Below are positions 1 through 5,657 of a stretch of 6,676 nucleotides of DNA, piece after piece. Numbering within the stretch: position 1 is the stretch's first letter; each line of letters starts with the position of its first letter. The notes under the pieces are model-generated. The model saw only the letters and a program-made list of their open reading frames with translations, ran no database searches and had not been told where the DNA came from. The DNA comes from JBCDBH01 sp039184055 (GTDB lineage: Bacteria; Acidobacteriota; Thermoanaerobaculia; Multivoradales; J023). The translations under genes and the position numbers were made by a program. The stretch spans positions 1 through 6,676 of the forward strand of contig JBCDBH010000325.1 in assembly GCA_039184055.1 (NCBI GenBank). Direction: 5' to 3'.

Positions 1-7
1 ATAATAC

Positions 8-20
8 GACCGATCCGGTC
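8..20 (-). terminator. Weak hairpin just past the anti-sigma-like gene
   Basis: Read on the minus strand, GACCG-GAT-CGGTC forms a perfect 5-bp stem with a 3-nt loop, 11 nt after the stop codon of the membrane-protein gene. It is followed by GTATTAT, which is AT-rich but not a run of T. It could be a weak intrinsic terminator or chance. The window edge cuts off what follows, so it cannot be judged fully. Confidence 0.2.
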
Positions 21-31
21 AGGAGATGCGT

Positions 32-880
32 TCAGATTCTAGCGACGGTGAATCGAAACGTGCCGATTCGCGCGGCCTCCCGACCGGAATCACGCCAGGC
101 ATCGTCTTCGTACGCTTCGACGACGTAAGCTCCTGGAGTCAGAAGCTTCGTGCTCACCGTCATCGAGAAGGCCATATCGTCGATTTCAAATCCGCTGAGC
201 TCGACCAAGGGCGCGGACTCACCGGCGCGAAGCATGATCAAGCTGAACCGACGTGGATCGTCGTCGGGGACGATCTCCTCGTCCGGCGTGAAATCGAGCT
301 TCACCCGTTGATCCGTCGGGGCGAGCTCGACGACCTCGACCGGGTCTTGAACGCCTCGTGTGGTCGAATCATCCCCTGCGTGGATGACGAAAGATCGTAC
401 GTTGACCACCGCGGCGGCGACCTGCTCGCTGGACGGACCATCGACCACCTGGGTTCCACCCAATCCCATCGAGTACAGCATCCCGACCATCCCCACCGCC
501 GCGACCGCCATGGCGGCGAAGGTCGCCACCCGCCAACGCGTGGTTTCGCGCTTGATGCTGGCGAGCACCGGCACGCTGTGCTCGTCGGCGATCATGAGCT
601 CTTGACTGCTCCGGACCAGCTCGGCTTCCTCCGCGCTCATGGGAAAGGTCTGGATCATGTGTTCCAGCCGCCGGCCGCCGTCATCGCTGAGCGCGGCGTC
701 GAGCACGTCTTCGACACGCGGAAGCTGACCGGCTATATCGAAAGCGAAGACCGTTTCGATCAACGCTTCTCGCACCTCGGCGCTGCGACGAATCGCATCG
801 ACGACCTGATCACGCAGGTTCGGTTCGATGGTGCCGTTGAGCAGCCAGGGTAAATGTTCTATCGCTTCTTGATTTGTCAC
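32..880 (-). CDS. Putative membrane anti-sigma factor, cysteine-free, one transmembrane segment
   Basis: The 282-residue product probably holds the upstream-encoded ECF sigma factor inactive at the inner membrane; this is inferred from gene order and architecture. Seen: a cytoplasmic N-terminal part (about 1-117) opening with EAIEHLPWLLNGTIEP, which resembles the first helix of zinc-finger anti-sigma domains (xxxLPWYLNGTL-type). One hydrophobic segment spans about 118-140 (VATFAAMAVAAVGMVGML), preceded by basic residues. A beta-rich outer domain (about 145-282) ends in a pattern, LLTPGAYVVEAYED...IGTFRFTV, that suggests an Ig-like fold. The Hx3CxxC zinc ligands expected near residues 30-40 are absent and the protein has no cysteine at all, so any anti-sigma fold would be zinc-free. 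I chose the GTG start at 880 because GAGG lies 5 nt upstream and the homologous-looking part begins there; upstream in-frame codons (TTG at 964, GTG at 886) have poorer context. A different role in envelope sensing is possible. Confidence 0.7.
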   Translation of the reverse strand: MTNQEAIEHLPWLLNGTIEPNLRDQVVDAIRRSAEVREALIETVFAFDIAGQLPRVEDVLDAALSDDGGRRLEHMIQTFPMSAEEAELVRSSQELMIADEHSVPVLASIKRETTRWRVATFAAMAVAAVGMVGMLYSMGLGGTQVVDGPSSEQVAAAVVNVRSFVIHAGDDSTTRGVQDPVEVVELAPTDQRVKLDFTPDEEIVPDDDPRRFSLIMLRAGESAPLVELSGFEIDDMAFSMTVSTKLLTPGAYVVEAYEDDAWRDSGREAARIGTFRFTVARI

Positions 881-937
881 GTTCACCTCACGTGGCGGGA
901 TCGGCGCGGCTACCCCCAGAGGATACCGGAGCGCGCG

Positions 938-952
938 ACTGACGAAATCAGT
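938..952 (-). repeat. Small hairpin in the sigma/anti-sigma gap
   Basis: On the minus strand ACTGA-TTTCG-TCAGT gives a perfect 5-bp stem with a 5-nt loop. It lies between the larger hairpin at 969-1009 and the start of the membrane-protein gene. There is no T-run after it, so it is not a standard terminator; it may only be part of a structured leader. Confidence 0.3.
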
Positions 953-968
953 GGGCCACGACAATATT

Positions 969-1009
969 GGCGTGTGGCGTATGCATTGTGTTACACACGC
1001 CTATACGCC
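969..1009 (-). repeat. Imperfect hairpin from tandem and inverted repeats between sigma and anti-sigma genes
   Basis: On the minus strand two near-identical units, GGCGTAT and GGCGTGTG, stand in tandem, followed after about 11 nt by ATACGCC and CACACGCC. The second unit pairs with ATACGCC (one G-U pair) and the first with ACACGCC (one A-C mismatch), giving about 14 pairs with a single bulged A and a 12-nt loop. The alternative exact pairings (GGCGTAT with ATACGCC, GGCGTGTG with CACACGCC) cross each other, so they could not coexist in one simple hairpin. No T-run follows, so this is not a standard intrinsic terminator. It may act as an attenuator, RNA processing site or operator for the downstream gene; which one is not visible. 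Confidence 0.55.
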
Positions 1010-1029
1010 CTTTGCCGAATCGCCACATG

Positions 1030-1584
1030 TCAATTTTGCTTGTCCGCGGTCAGCTGACGACGGATCGCCGTGGCACGTTTGCGTGCGCGTAGCACCCGGA
1101 CTCGCAGGGTACCCTCGCTGATCCCCAACAGCTCGCTCATCTCGGCATAACTTCGTCCGCTGACCAAGTGCTTGAAGAGCGTACGGCTCTCTTCCGACAG
1201 CTCGGCCCAGACGCGCTTCATGAGGTCGCGATCCTCATAGCGGCTACTCCGTTGAAAACGCAGCAGCTCGTCGAAGTCGAGATCCGGTTGGGCATCTTCG
1301 ATATCGGCGATTTTACGTCGGCCGAAGGCGCGGAGTCGATCGAGACATGCATGGTTGGCGACACGCCACAAATACGTCTTGAGACGCGATTCACCACGAA
1401 ACGCGCCGACCCGCAACAGGCGGGTCAGCTCGAGACGAATGTCTTGGAGGATGTCTTCCCAGCTGTCACCGAGACGATGACGGTAGGGCCACGCCGCGCG
1501 CACGATCCAACGGTCGATCAAATCGAGCGTGGCGCGATCACCGGAAAGGTATTTATCGATCAGTTCAGCGTCATCATCACGCAC
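1030..1584 (-). CDS. ECF-family RNA polymerase sigma factor
   Basis: This is an alternative sigma factor that would direct core RNA polymerase to a stress or envelope regulon. With the start used here it has 184 residues, normal for the ECF class. Region 2 is seen at about residues 44-87: DILQDIRLELTRLL, then FRGESRLKTYLWRVANHACLDRLRAF read as two adjoining pieces, the second being the -10 binding helix pattern (WxxRxxxNxxxDxxR-like). Region 4 is at about 127-176, with the helix-turn-helix SYAEMSELLGISEGTLRVRV followed by basic residues, which reads the -35 element. The linker is short and acidic, and there is no region 1 or 3, as expected for ECF factors. The start is uncertain: in-frame GTG codons lie at 1695, 1620 and 1584. 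I took 1584 because ECF proteins usually begin just before the DDAELIDKYLSGD-type helix and a weak GGA lies 9 nt upstream; the longer N-terminus looks noncoding. The gene is followed by the anti-sigma-like gene after 149 bp. Confidence 0.88.
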   Translation of the reverse strand: MRDDDAELIDKYLSGDRATLDLIDRWIVRAAWPYRHRLGDSWEDILQDIRLELTRLLRVGAFRGESRLKTYLWRVANHACLDRLRAFGRRKIADIEDAQPDLDFDELLRFQRSSRYEDRDLMKRVWAELSEESRTLFKHLVSGRSYAEMSELLGISEGTLRVRVLRARKRATAIRRQLTADKQN

Positions 1585-1795
1585 GCGGGATATTCCGTCG
1601 AACCATGAAATTGGCGCCACTCGACCAGCAATGATCAGTCCTTGGCCACGTGGTGGCGATTCGCGTGGCCGAACCGGTACCGAGCGGTTTCGCACACACG
1701 ATCTAGACCGTTCGGTTTGACCATTACATCCTAACTCGAATCCGATCCGGGCTCATCGATTAGGACAGAAAGCCCACTCCGTTGGCGCTCGACGG
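1585..1795. other. Gap between fadJ-like gene and sigma gene
   Basis: This is 211 bp if the sigma gene starts at 1584, or 100 bp if it starts at 1695. I find no clear intrinsic terminator for the fadJ-like gene: GGGCT and AGCCC can pair across about 17 nt on the minus strand but no T-run follows. A TGTAAT at 1723-1728 (minus strand) resembles a -10 box but lacks a recognisable -35 at the right distance. No canonical ECF -35 (GGAAC) was seen, so autoregulation of the sigma gene is neither shown nor excluded. Confidence 0.4.
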
Positions 1796-3967
1796 TCAAT
1801 CGTAATCGTGAAAGGTCTTTCCTGAACGCGCCATATCTCTGAGCAGGGTGGCTGGTTCGAGCCGCGGACCGTAGGCGGCAGCGAAGGTGTCGAGTCGACC
1901 CACGACATAGTCGAGACCGAGCTTGTCCGCTTCACGCAGGATGCCACCCCGGAAAGGAGGAAAGCCGAGGCCGAAGACGACGCCGATATCGATGTCGCTC
2001 GGTCGCGAGATGACACCGTCTTCGATACACCGCGCCACTTCGTTGAGCATCTGCATCCAGCAGCGATCGATGATCTCTTGATCGTCGACCTCGGCCTGTT
2101 GCCAGCCGATCAGCTCGTAGACCGCATCGTCGACTTTCTTCGGCTTGCTTTCGTAGGTGTAGAAGCCACGCTTGTTCTTGCGGCCACGACGTCCGTCGGC
2201 GAGCAGCTTGGCGAGAATCGGCGACGGTTTGGCGCGATCCCCTTCGTAGCCCTGCATGATTTCGGCGACGTGATTGGCGACATCGATACCGACCTCGTCG
2301 ACCAGGGCGAGCGGACCGACCGGGAAGCCCCACCCTTTCACCGCGCGGTCGATCTGATCGATCGTCGCGCCCTGTTGCAGCACATAAGCGGCCTCGTTGA
2401 CGAACGGGCCGAGCACGCGGCTGGTGAAAAAGCCGGGACCGTCGTTGACCACGATGATGGTCTTGCCCATCGCCAATCCGACGTCGACGGTGGTGGCGAG
2501 CGCTTCGTCGCTGGTCTTTTCGGTGCGGATGATCTCCAAGAGCGGCATCTTGTGCACCGGGCTGAAGAAATGCATGCCAATGACGTTCTCGGGTTTGGCC
2601 GAGGCCTCGGCCAGACGCGTGATCGGAATCGTCGAGGTGTTGGACGCGAAGATCAGACCGTCCGGCCCCGCTTCTTCGATCTCACGGATCACCGAGTGTT
2701 TGAGATCGACGTCCTCGAAGACCGCTTCGATCACCAGCGGCACGCGGTCGAAGCCACGATAGTCGACCGTCGGCATGAGACGGCTCATCGCCTGCTCGGC
2801 TTGCGGCTTGCGCATCTTGCGCCGCTTGACCAGCTCGCGGAACAGCCCGCCCGCTTGCTTCATGCCACGCCCGAGCCCCTGATGATCGCGATCCTTGAGC
2901 AGGACACGATAGTTCTTGTAGGCGAGCAATTGAGCGATACCGGCACCCATGAAGCCGGCGCCGAGCACCGCGACCTCATCGACGTCGCGCGCCCCGTCGG
3001 CGAGGCTCTTGGCGCGGCCGTCGACCTCTTGCTTGGTGAAGAAGATCGAAATCAGCCCCTTGGCCACCTCGCTCACCGCCAGATCGGCAAAGGCGTTGGC
3101 CTCAAGCTCGAGCGCTTCGTCGAGCGGCATTTTGATACCCTCTTCGACCACATCGACGGCACGCAACGGCGCTGGATAGTGCCCACCGCTCTTCTTGAGC
3201 ACCGTCTTGCGCGCCTGGTCGAAAACCAGGTTCTTCGCCACCGGCGCCCGCGCCAAGACGTTGGTGATCTTGGTCATCAGGCTGGTCGGCTTGCGCTTCG
3301 GGATCTTGCGCTTGCCCCGCTTCGGCTTGCCCCAAGACACCGCCTCGAGCGCCGCTTGACGCAGGCTGAGCGGATGGCTCAGGCGATCGACCAGACCGAG
3401 CTTGAGCGCCTTCTTGCCGTTGACTTCCTTGCCGGTGAGGATCAAATCGAGGGCGGCGGTGACACCGATCAGACGCGGCAGCCGCTGCGTGCCGCCGAGC
3501 CCCGGGATCACACCCAGCTTGACCTCGGGCAAGCCCAATTTGGTGTGGCGAGCATCGGTGGCGACCCGATAGTCACAGGCCAGGGACAGCTCCAAGCCAC
3601 CGCCGAGACAGGCGCCATCGATCGCCGACACCACCGGGAACGGCAAGGCGCCGATGCGATTCATCAGCTCGTGGCCCCGGTGGATTACCACTTTGGCCTG
3701 TGCCGGTTCCTCGAACGAGGCGATCTCGTTGATATCGGCGCCGACGATGAAATAGCCGGGTTTGTCCGAGATCAACACCAGACCACGGAGATCCTGGCTC
3801 CGTAGCTCGTCGATCCGCGCTTCGAACCAGCCGACCGAATCCGAAGACAGCGTGTTGACGTTCTTTCCCGGTTGATCGAGATGGAGCCAGGCGACTCCGT
3901 CTTCGATGACGACTCGGCCCGGGGCCTGGGTCTCGGGTGCCGCGACGGCGGTTTCTTCCGTGGTCAT
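1796..3967 (-). CDS. fadJ: FadJ-like bifunctional enoyl-CoA hydratase / 3-hydroxyacyl-CoA dehydrogenase
   Basis: This is the alpha subunit of the fatty acid beta-oxidation complex: it hydrates trans-2-enoyl-CoA and oxidises L-3-hydroxyacyl-CoA with NAD+ in the cytosol. The 723 residues match the family (about 715). The N-terminal crotonase domain (about 18-200) has the oxyanion region ACLGGGLELSLACDYR and the catalytic glutamates E126 and E148. Their 22-residue spacing and LGLPEVKLGVIPGLGGTQRLPRLIG-type context (read in two parts) fit FadJ and mitochondrial trifunctional alpha rather than FadB. The dehydrogenase Rossmann motif GAGFMGAG is at 336-343, the SNTS motif at 442-445, the catalytic pair H466/E478 in HFFSPVHKMPLLE, and NDGPGFF at 508-514. 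A C-terminal helical domain follows (about 518-720). The ATG at 3967 has AGGAGG eight nt upstream. A thiolase partner is not in the window. An unusual lysine/arginine patch lies at 214-226. A FadB or FadN name is possible. Confidence 0.95.
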   Translation of the reverse strand: MTTEETAVAAPETQAPGRVVIEDGVAWLHLDQPGKNVNTLSSDSVGWFEARIDELRSQDLRGLVLISDKPGYFIVGADINEIASFEEPAQAKVVIHRGHELMNRIGALPFPVVSAIDGACLGGGLELSLACDYRVATDARHTKLGLPEVKLGVIPGLGGTQRLPRLIGVTAALDLILTGKEVNGKKALKLGLVDRLSHPLSLRQAALEAVSWGKPKRGKRKIPKRKPTSLMTKITNVLARAPVAKNLVFDQARKTVLKKSGGHYPAPLRAVDVVEEGIKMPLDEALELEANAFADLAVSEVAKGLISIFFTKQEVDGRAKSLADGARDVDEVAVLGAGFMGAGIAQLLAYKNYRVLLKDRDHQGLGRGMKQAGGLFRELVKRRKMRKPQAEQAMSRLMPTVDYRGFDRVPLVIEAVFEDVDLKHSVIREIEEAGPDGLIFASNTSTIPITRLAEASAKPENVIGMHFFSPVHKMPLLEIIRTEKTSDEALATTVDVGLAMGKTIIVVNDGPGFFTSRVLGPFVNEAAYVLQQGATIDQIDRAVKGWGFPVGPLALVDEVGIDVANHVAEIMQGYEGDRAKPSPILAKLLADGRRGRKNKRGFYTYESKPKKVDDAVYELIGWQQAEVDDQEIIDRCWMQMLNEVARCIEDGVISRPSDIDIGVVFGLGFPPFRGGILREADKLGLDYVVGRLDTFAAAYGPRLEPATLLRDMARSGKTFHDYD

Positions 3968-3975
3968 ACGAGCTT

Positions 3976-3981
3976 CCTCCT
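3976..3981 (-). promoter_or_regulatory. Strong ribosome binding site of fadJ-like gene
   Basis: AGGAGG on the minus strand, 8 nt before the ATG at 3967, is a perfect Shine-Dalgarno core. It fixes the start of the fadJ-like gene and suggests efficient translation. Confidence 0.85.
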
Positions 3982-3993
3982 GACGTAGACGTC
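3982..3993. repeat. Short inverted repeat beside the fadJ ribosome binding site
   Basis: GACGT-AG-ACGTC is a near-palindrome of 12 bp with two 5-bp arms, directly abutting the AGGAGG. It could be part of an operator or a small leader structure over the ribosome binding site, but arms this short occur often by chance in GC-rich DNA. Confidence 0.25.
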
Positions 3994-4044
3994 CAGCCGA
4001 CGACGCCCATCGGTCATGGCTTCACATCGTCCGCGATCCCTGTC

Positions 4045-4073
4045 ATGGTAGGTTCCATGCCGCAGCGTGTCAA
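4045..4073 (-). promoter_or_regulatory. Sigma-70 type promoter for the fadJ-like gene
   Basis: On the minus strand a perfect -35 hexamer TTGACA (4073-4068) is followed by a 17-bp spacer and a -10 hexamer TACCAT (4050-4045; four of six consensus bases). AT-rich ATTTTC lies just upstream of the -35. Transcription would start near 4038, giving a leader of about 70 nt before the ATG at 3967. The position, 40 bp past the enolase stop codon, implies that fadJ is transcribed separately from enolase. Confidence 0.6.
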
Positions 4074-4108
4074 GAAAATGTCGCAGCTCGGCAAGCGAAA
4101 GGTGACCG

Positions 4109-4120
4109 GCTCCTAGGAGC
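4109..4120. repeat. 12-bp perfect palindrome across the enolase stop codon
   Basis: GCTCCTAGGAGC is its own reverse complement and includes the TAG stop of enolase (minus strand, 4115-4113). In RNA, CGGC upstream and GCCG overlapping the right arm allow an alternative longer, bulged stem. There is no T-run after it, so a classic intrinsic terminator is not supported, but it could protect the 3' end of the enolase message. Confidence 0.45.
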
Positions 4121-5423
4121 GCCGCCAGAACTGCCCGCCGTAGACCGCGTTGTCGCCCAATTCCTCGGCGATCCGCAAGAGCTGGTTGTATTTCGCCGTG
4201 CGATCGCTACGGCACGGCGCGCCGGTTTTGATCTGACCGCAATTGGTGGCGACGGCGATATCGGCGATGGTGGCGTCCTCGGTTTCACCCGAGCGATGGC
4301 TGAGCACCGACGTGAACGCCGCGCGCCGCGCCATGTCGATGGCGTCGAAGGTCTCCGACAGGGTGCCGATCTGGTTGACCTTGACGAGCACCGAATTGGC
4401 CGCGCCGAGCTCGATGCCCTTGGCGACGAATTGTGGATTGGTGACGAAAAGATCGTCGCCCACCAATTGCACCCGATCACCGAGCTTCTCGGTCAGCTTG
4501 ACCCAGCCGTCCCAATCGTTTTCAGCCAGACCGTCTTCGATCGAACGGATGGGGTACTTCTTCACCCACGACACCCACAGATCGATCAGCTCGTCACTCG
4601 ACAAGACGGTGTCCGGATCGCTCTTGAACAGGCAATAGCCTTCCTCACCGCGTTTCGCCGCCTCGTTCCACAGCTCGCTGGTCGCCGGGTCGAGCGCCAC
4701 GAAAATCTCTTCACCCCAGGTGTAGCCGGCCTTCTCGGTGGCCTCCTCCATCAGCTCGAGCGCATCTTCGGCGGCATCGAGATTGGGCGCGAAGCCGCCT
4801 TCGTCACCGACCGCGGTCGACAAGCCACGACGCTTGAGCACGCCCTTGAGCGAATGGAAGATCTCGACGCCGGCGCGCAGGGCGCTGCCGAAATCGTCGA
4901 AGCCCCAGGGTTGGATCATGAACTCTTGAAAGTCGACCGTGTTGTCGGCGTGCTTGCCGCCGTTGAGGATGTTGAGCATCGGTACCGGTAGCGTCTTGGC
5001 GCCGCTACCACCCAAATAGCGAAAGAGTGGCAGACCGGTGGCCTCGGCGGCGGCGTGCGCGACCGCCAGCGACACGCCGAGAATCGCATTGGCGCCCAGC
5101 GACGCTTTGTTCGTGGTGCCGTCGAGCTCGTTCAGACGCGTATCGATGCCTTCCTGATCACGCGCGTCCTCGCCTTCCATGTGGTCGGCGATCTTCTCGT
5201 TGATGTTGTCGACCGCGGTTTGCACACCCTTGCCGAGCCAGGCGTCGTCGTCCTGATCACGGAGCTCGACCGCTTCGTTCTCACCCGTCGACGCGCCACT
5301 CGGTACCGCCGCGCGACCCAGCGCCCCACCTTCCAAGAGCACTTCGACCTCGACGGTCGGATTGCCTCGGCTATCGAGTACCTGTCGGCCATGGACCGAT
5401 TCGATCGCGAATTCGAAGCTCAT
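4113..5423 (-). CDS. eno: Enolase (phosphopyruvate hydratase)
   Basis: Enolase interconverts 2-phosphoglycerate and phosphoenolpyruvate in glycolysis and gluconeogenesis; it is a cytosolic Mg-dependent enzyme and in many bacteria also joins the RNA degradosome. The 436 residues match the family (about 430). The N-terminal domain begins with HGRQVLDSRGNPTVEVEV and carries the mobile-loop SGASTG (S42). Catalytic and ligand residues are all in place: H158 in NGGKHADN, E167, E208 in VGDEGGFAPN, Mg ligands D245, E296 (SIEDGL) and D323 (VGDDLFVTN), catalytic K348 (KVNQIGT) and H376 in SHRSGET. The C-terminal KYNQLLRI is conserved, preceded by GAPCRSDR where many enolases have serine for cysteine. 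The ATG at 5423 is chosen because the family begins a few residues before HGRQVL and GGGAG lies 9 nt upstream; an open frame up to 5609 is noncoding leader. It diverges from gap. Confidence 0.97.
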   Translation of the reverse strand: MSFEFAIESVHGRQVLDSRGNPTVEVEVLLEGGALGRAAVPSGASTGENEAVELRDQDDDAWLGKGVQTAVDNINEKIADHMEGEDARDQEGIDTRLNELDGTTNKASLGANAILGVSLAVAHAAAEATGLPLFRYLGGSGAKTLPVPMLNILNGGKHADNTVDFQEFMIQPWGFDDFGSALRAGVEIFHSLKGVLKRRGLSTAVGDEGGFAPNLDAAEDALELMEEATEKAGYTWGEEIFVALDPATSELWNEAAKRGEEGYCLFKSDPDTVLSSDELIDLWVSWVKKYPIRSIEDGLAENDWDGWVKLTEKLGDRVQLVGDDLFVTNPQFVAKGIELGAANSVLVKVNQIGTLSETFDAIDMARRAAFTSVLSHRSGETEDATIADIAVATNCGQIKTGAPCRSDRTAKYNQLLRIAEELGDNAVYGGQFWRRS

Positions 5424-5432
5424 CGATTTGAT

Positions 5433-5437
5433 CTCCC
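5433..5437 (-). promoter_or_regulatory. Ribosome binding site that fixes the enolase start
   Basis: GGGAG on the minus strand, 9 nt before the ATG at 5423, supports this start over in-frame upstream codons as far as 5609. Confidence 0.6.
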
Positions 5438-5488
5438 GTTCGTTGCCTATCCGATTCTGTCGTGTCGATTGCCTGCCTCGCCGAGCCC

Positions 5489-5504
5489 GCGCCCGTGGGT
5501 GCGC
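5489..5504 (-). repeat. GC-rich hairpin in the enolase upstream region
   Basis: GCGC at 5489-5492 pairs with GCGC at 5501-5504, and CC at 5493-5494 pairs with GG at 5498-5499, with one bulged base and a 3-nt loop. It is compact and would be stable if transcribed in the enolase leader. Its function is unknown. Confidence 0.35.
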
Positions 5505-5506
5505 CG

Positions 5507-5547
5507 CGAGTCTACCGTCTCGAACGAGGTCACGCGGTATCGACTCG
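5507..5547. repeat. Nested inverted repeat in the eno/gap divergent region
   Basis: CGAGTCTACCG (5507-5517) pairs with CGGTA (5535-5539) plus GACTCG (5542-5547), 11 pairs with a two-base bulge. Inside the loop a second palindrome, CTCG-AA-CGAG (5519-5528), can pair on its own. The element lies about mid-way between the two divergent start codons. It may be an operator for a dimeric regulator of both genes, or a folded part of the enolase leader; the sequence does not decide between them. Confidence 0.45.
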
Positions 5548-5594
5548 ATCATCCTCCGAAATGACCGCTTCTTTATCCCTCGATCATGAGCGAT

Positions 5595-5603
5595 TGCTAT
5601 GCT
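5595..5603 (+). promoter_or_regulatory. Possible extended -10 promoter element for gap
   Basis: TGCTATGCT fits the extended -10 form TGnTAnnnT, with the hexamer TATGCT at 5598-5603. No good -35 box lies 16-18 bp upstream, which extended -10 promoters can do without. Transcription would start near 5610, leaving a leader of about 48 nt before the ATG at 5658. No comparable promoter for enolase was found in the opposite direction. Confidence 0.35.
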
Positions 5604-5642
5604 GAACATGCGTGGAGCACGACTCGTCCACCATCATCGAAT

Positions 5643-5648
5643 GAGGAG
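5643..5648 (+). promoter_or_regulatory. Ribosome binding site of gap
   Basis: GAGGAG, 9 nt before the ATG at 5658, is a good Shine-Dalgarno sequence and supports this start. Confidence 0.75.
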
Positions 5649-5657
5649 ACAGCTGTC

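Noticed and set aside
26..853. 275-codon open frame on the plus strand opposite the membrane-protein gene
   Set aside because: No recognisable domain; the minus strand has a transmembrane segment, a suitable start with ribosome binding site and gene order that make sense.
881..964. N-terminal extension of the anti-sigma-like protein from a TTG at 964
   Set aside because: TTG start with no ribosome binding site; the extension would cover the small hairpin, and the GTG at 880 has GAGG at good spacing.
2078..3805. Long open frame of 575 codons on the plus strand opposite the fadJ-like gene
   Set aside because: Its translation shows no domain, is rich in Arg/Asp/His as expected for an antisense shadow of a GC-rich gene, and the opposite strand has clear catalytic motifs throughout.
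4070..4112. Intrinsic terminator after enolase
   Set aside because: The palindrome at the stop codon is not followed by a T-run, and the later ATTTTC is not preceded by a stable stem.
5507..5520. Possible enolase promoter with TAGACT as the -10 box on the minus strand
   Set aside because: No -35 hexamer at 15-19 bp; the nearest TTGACA-like sequence (GTGACC) is only 13 bp away.
5424..5609. N-terminal extension of enolase by 62 residues
   Set aside because: The extension is Arg-rich and unlike the family; the ATG at 5423 has a ribosome binding site and matches the normal enolase N-terminus.
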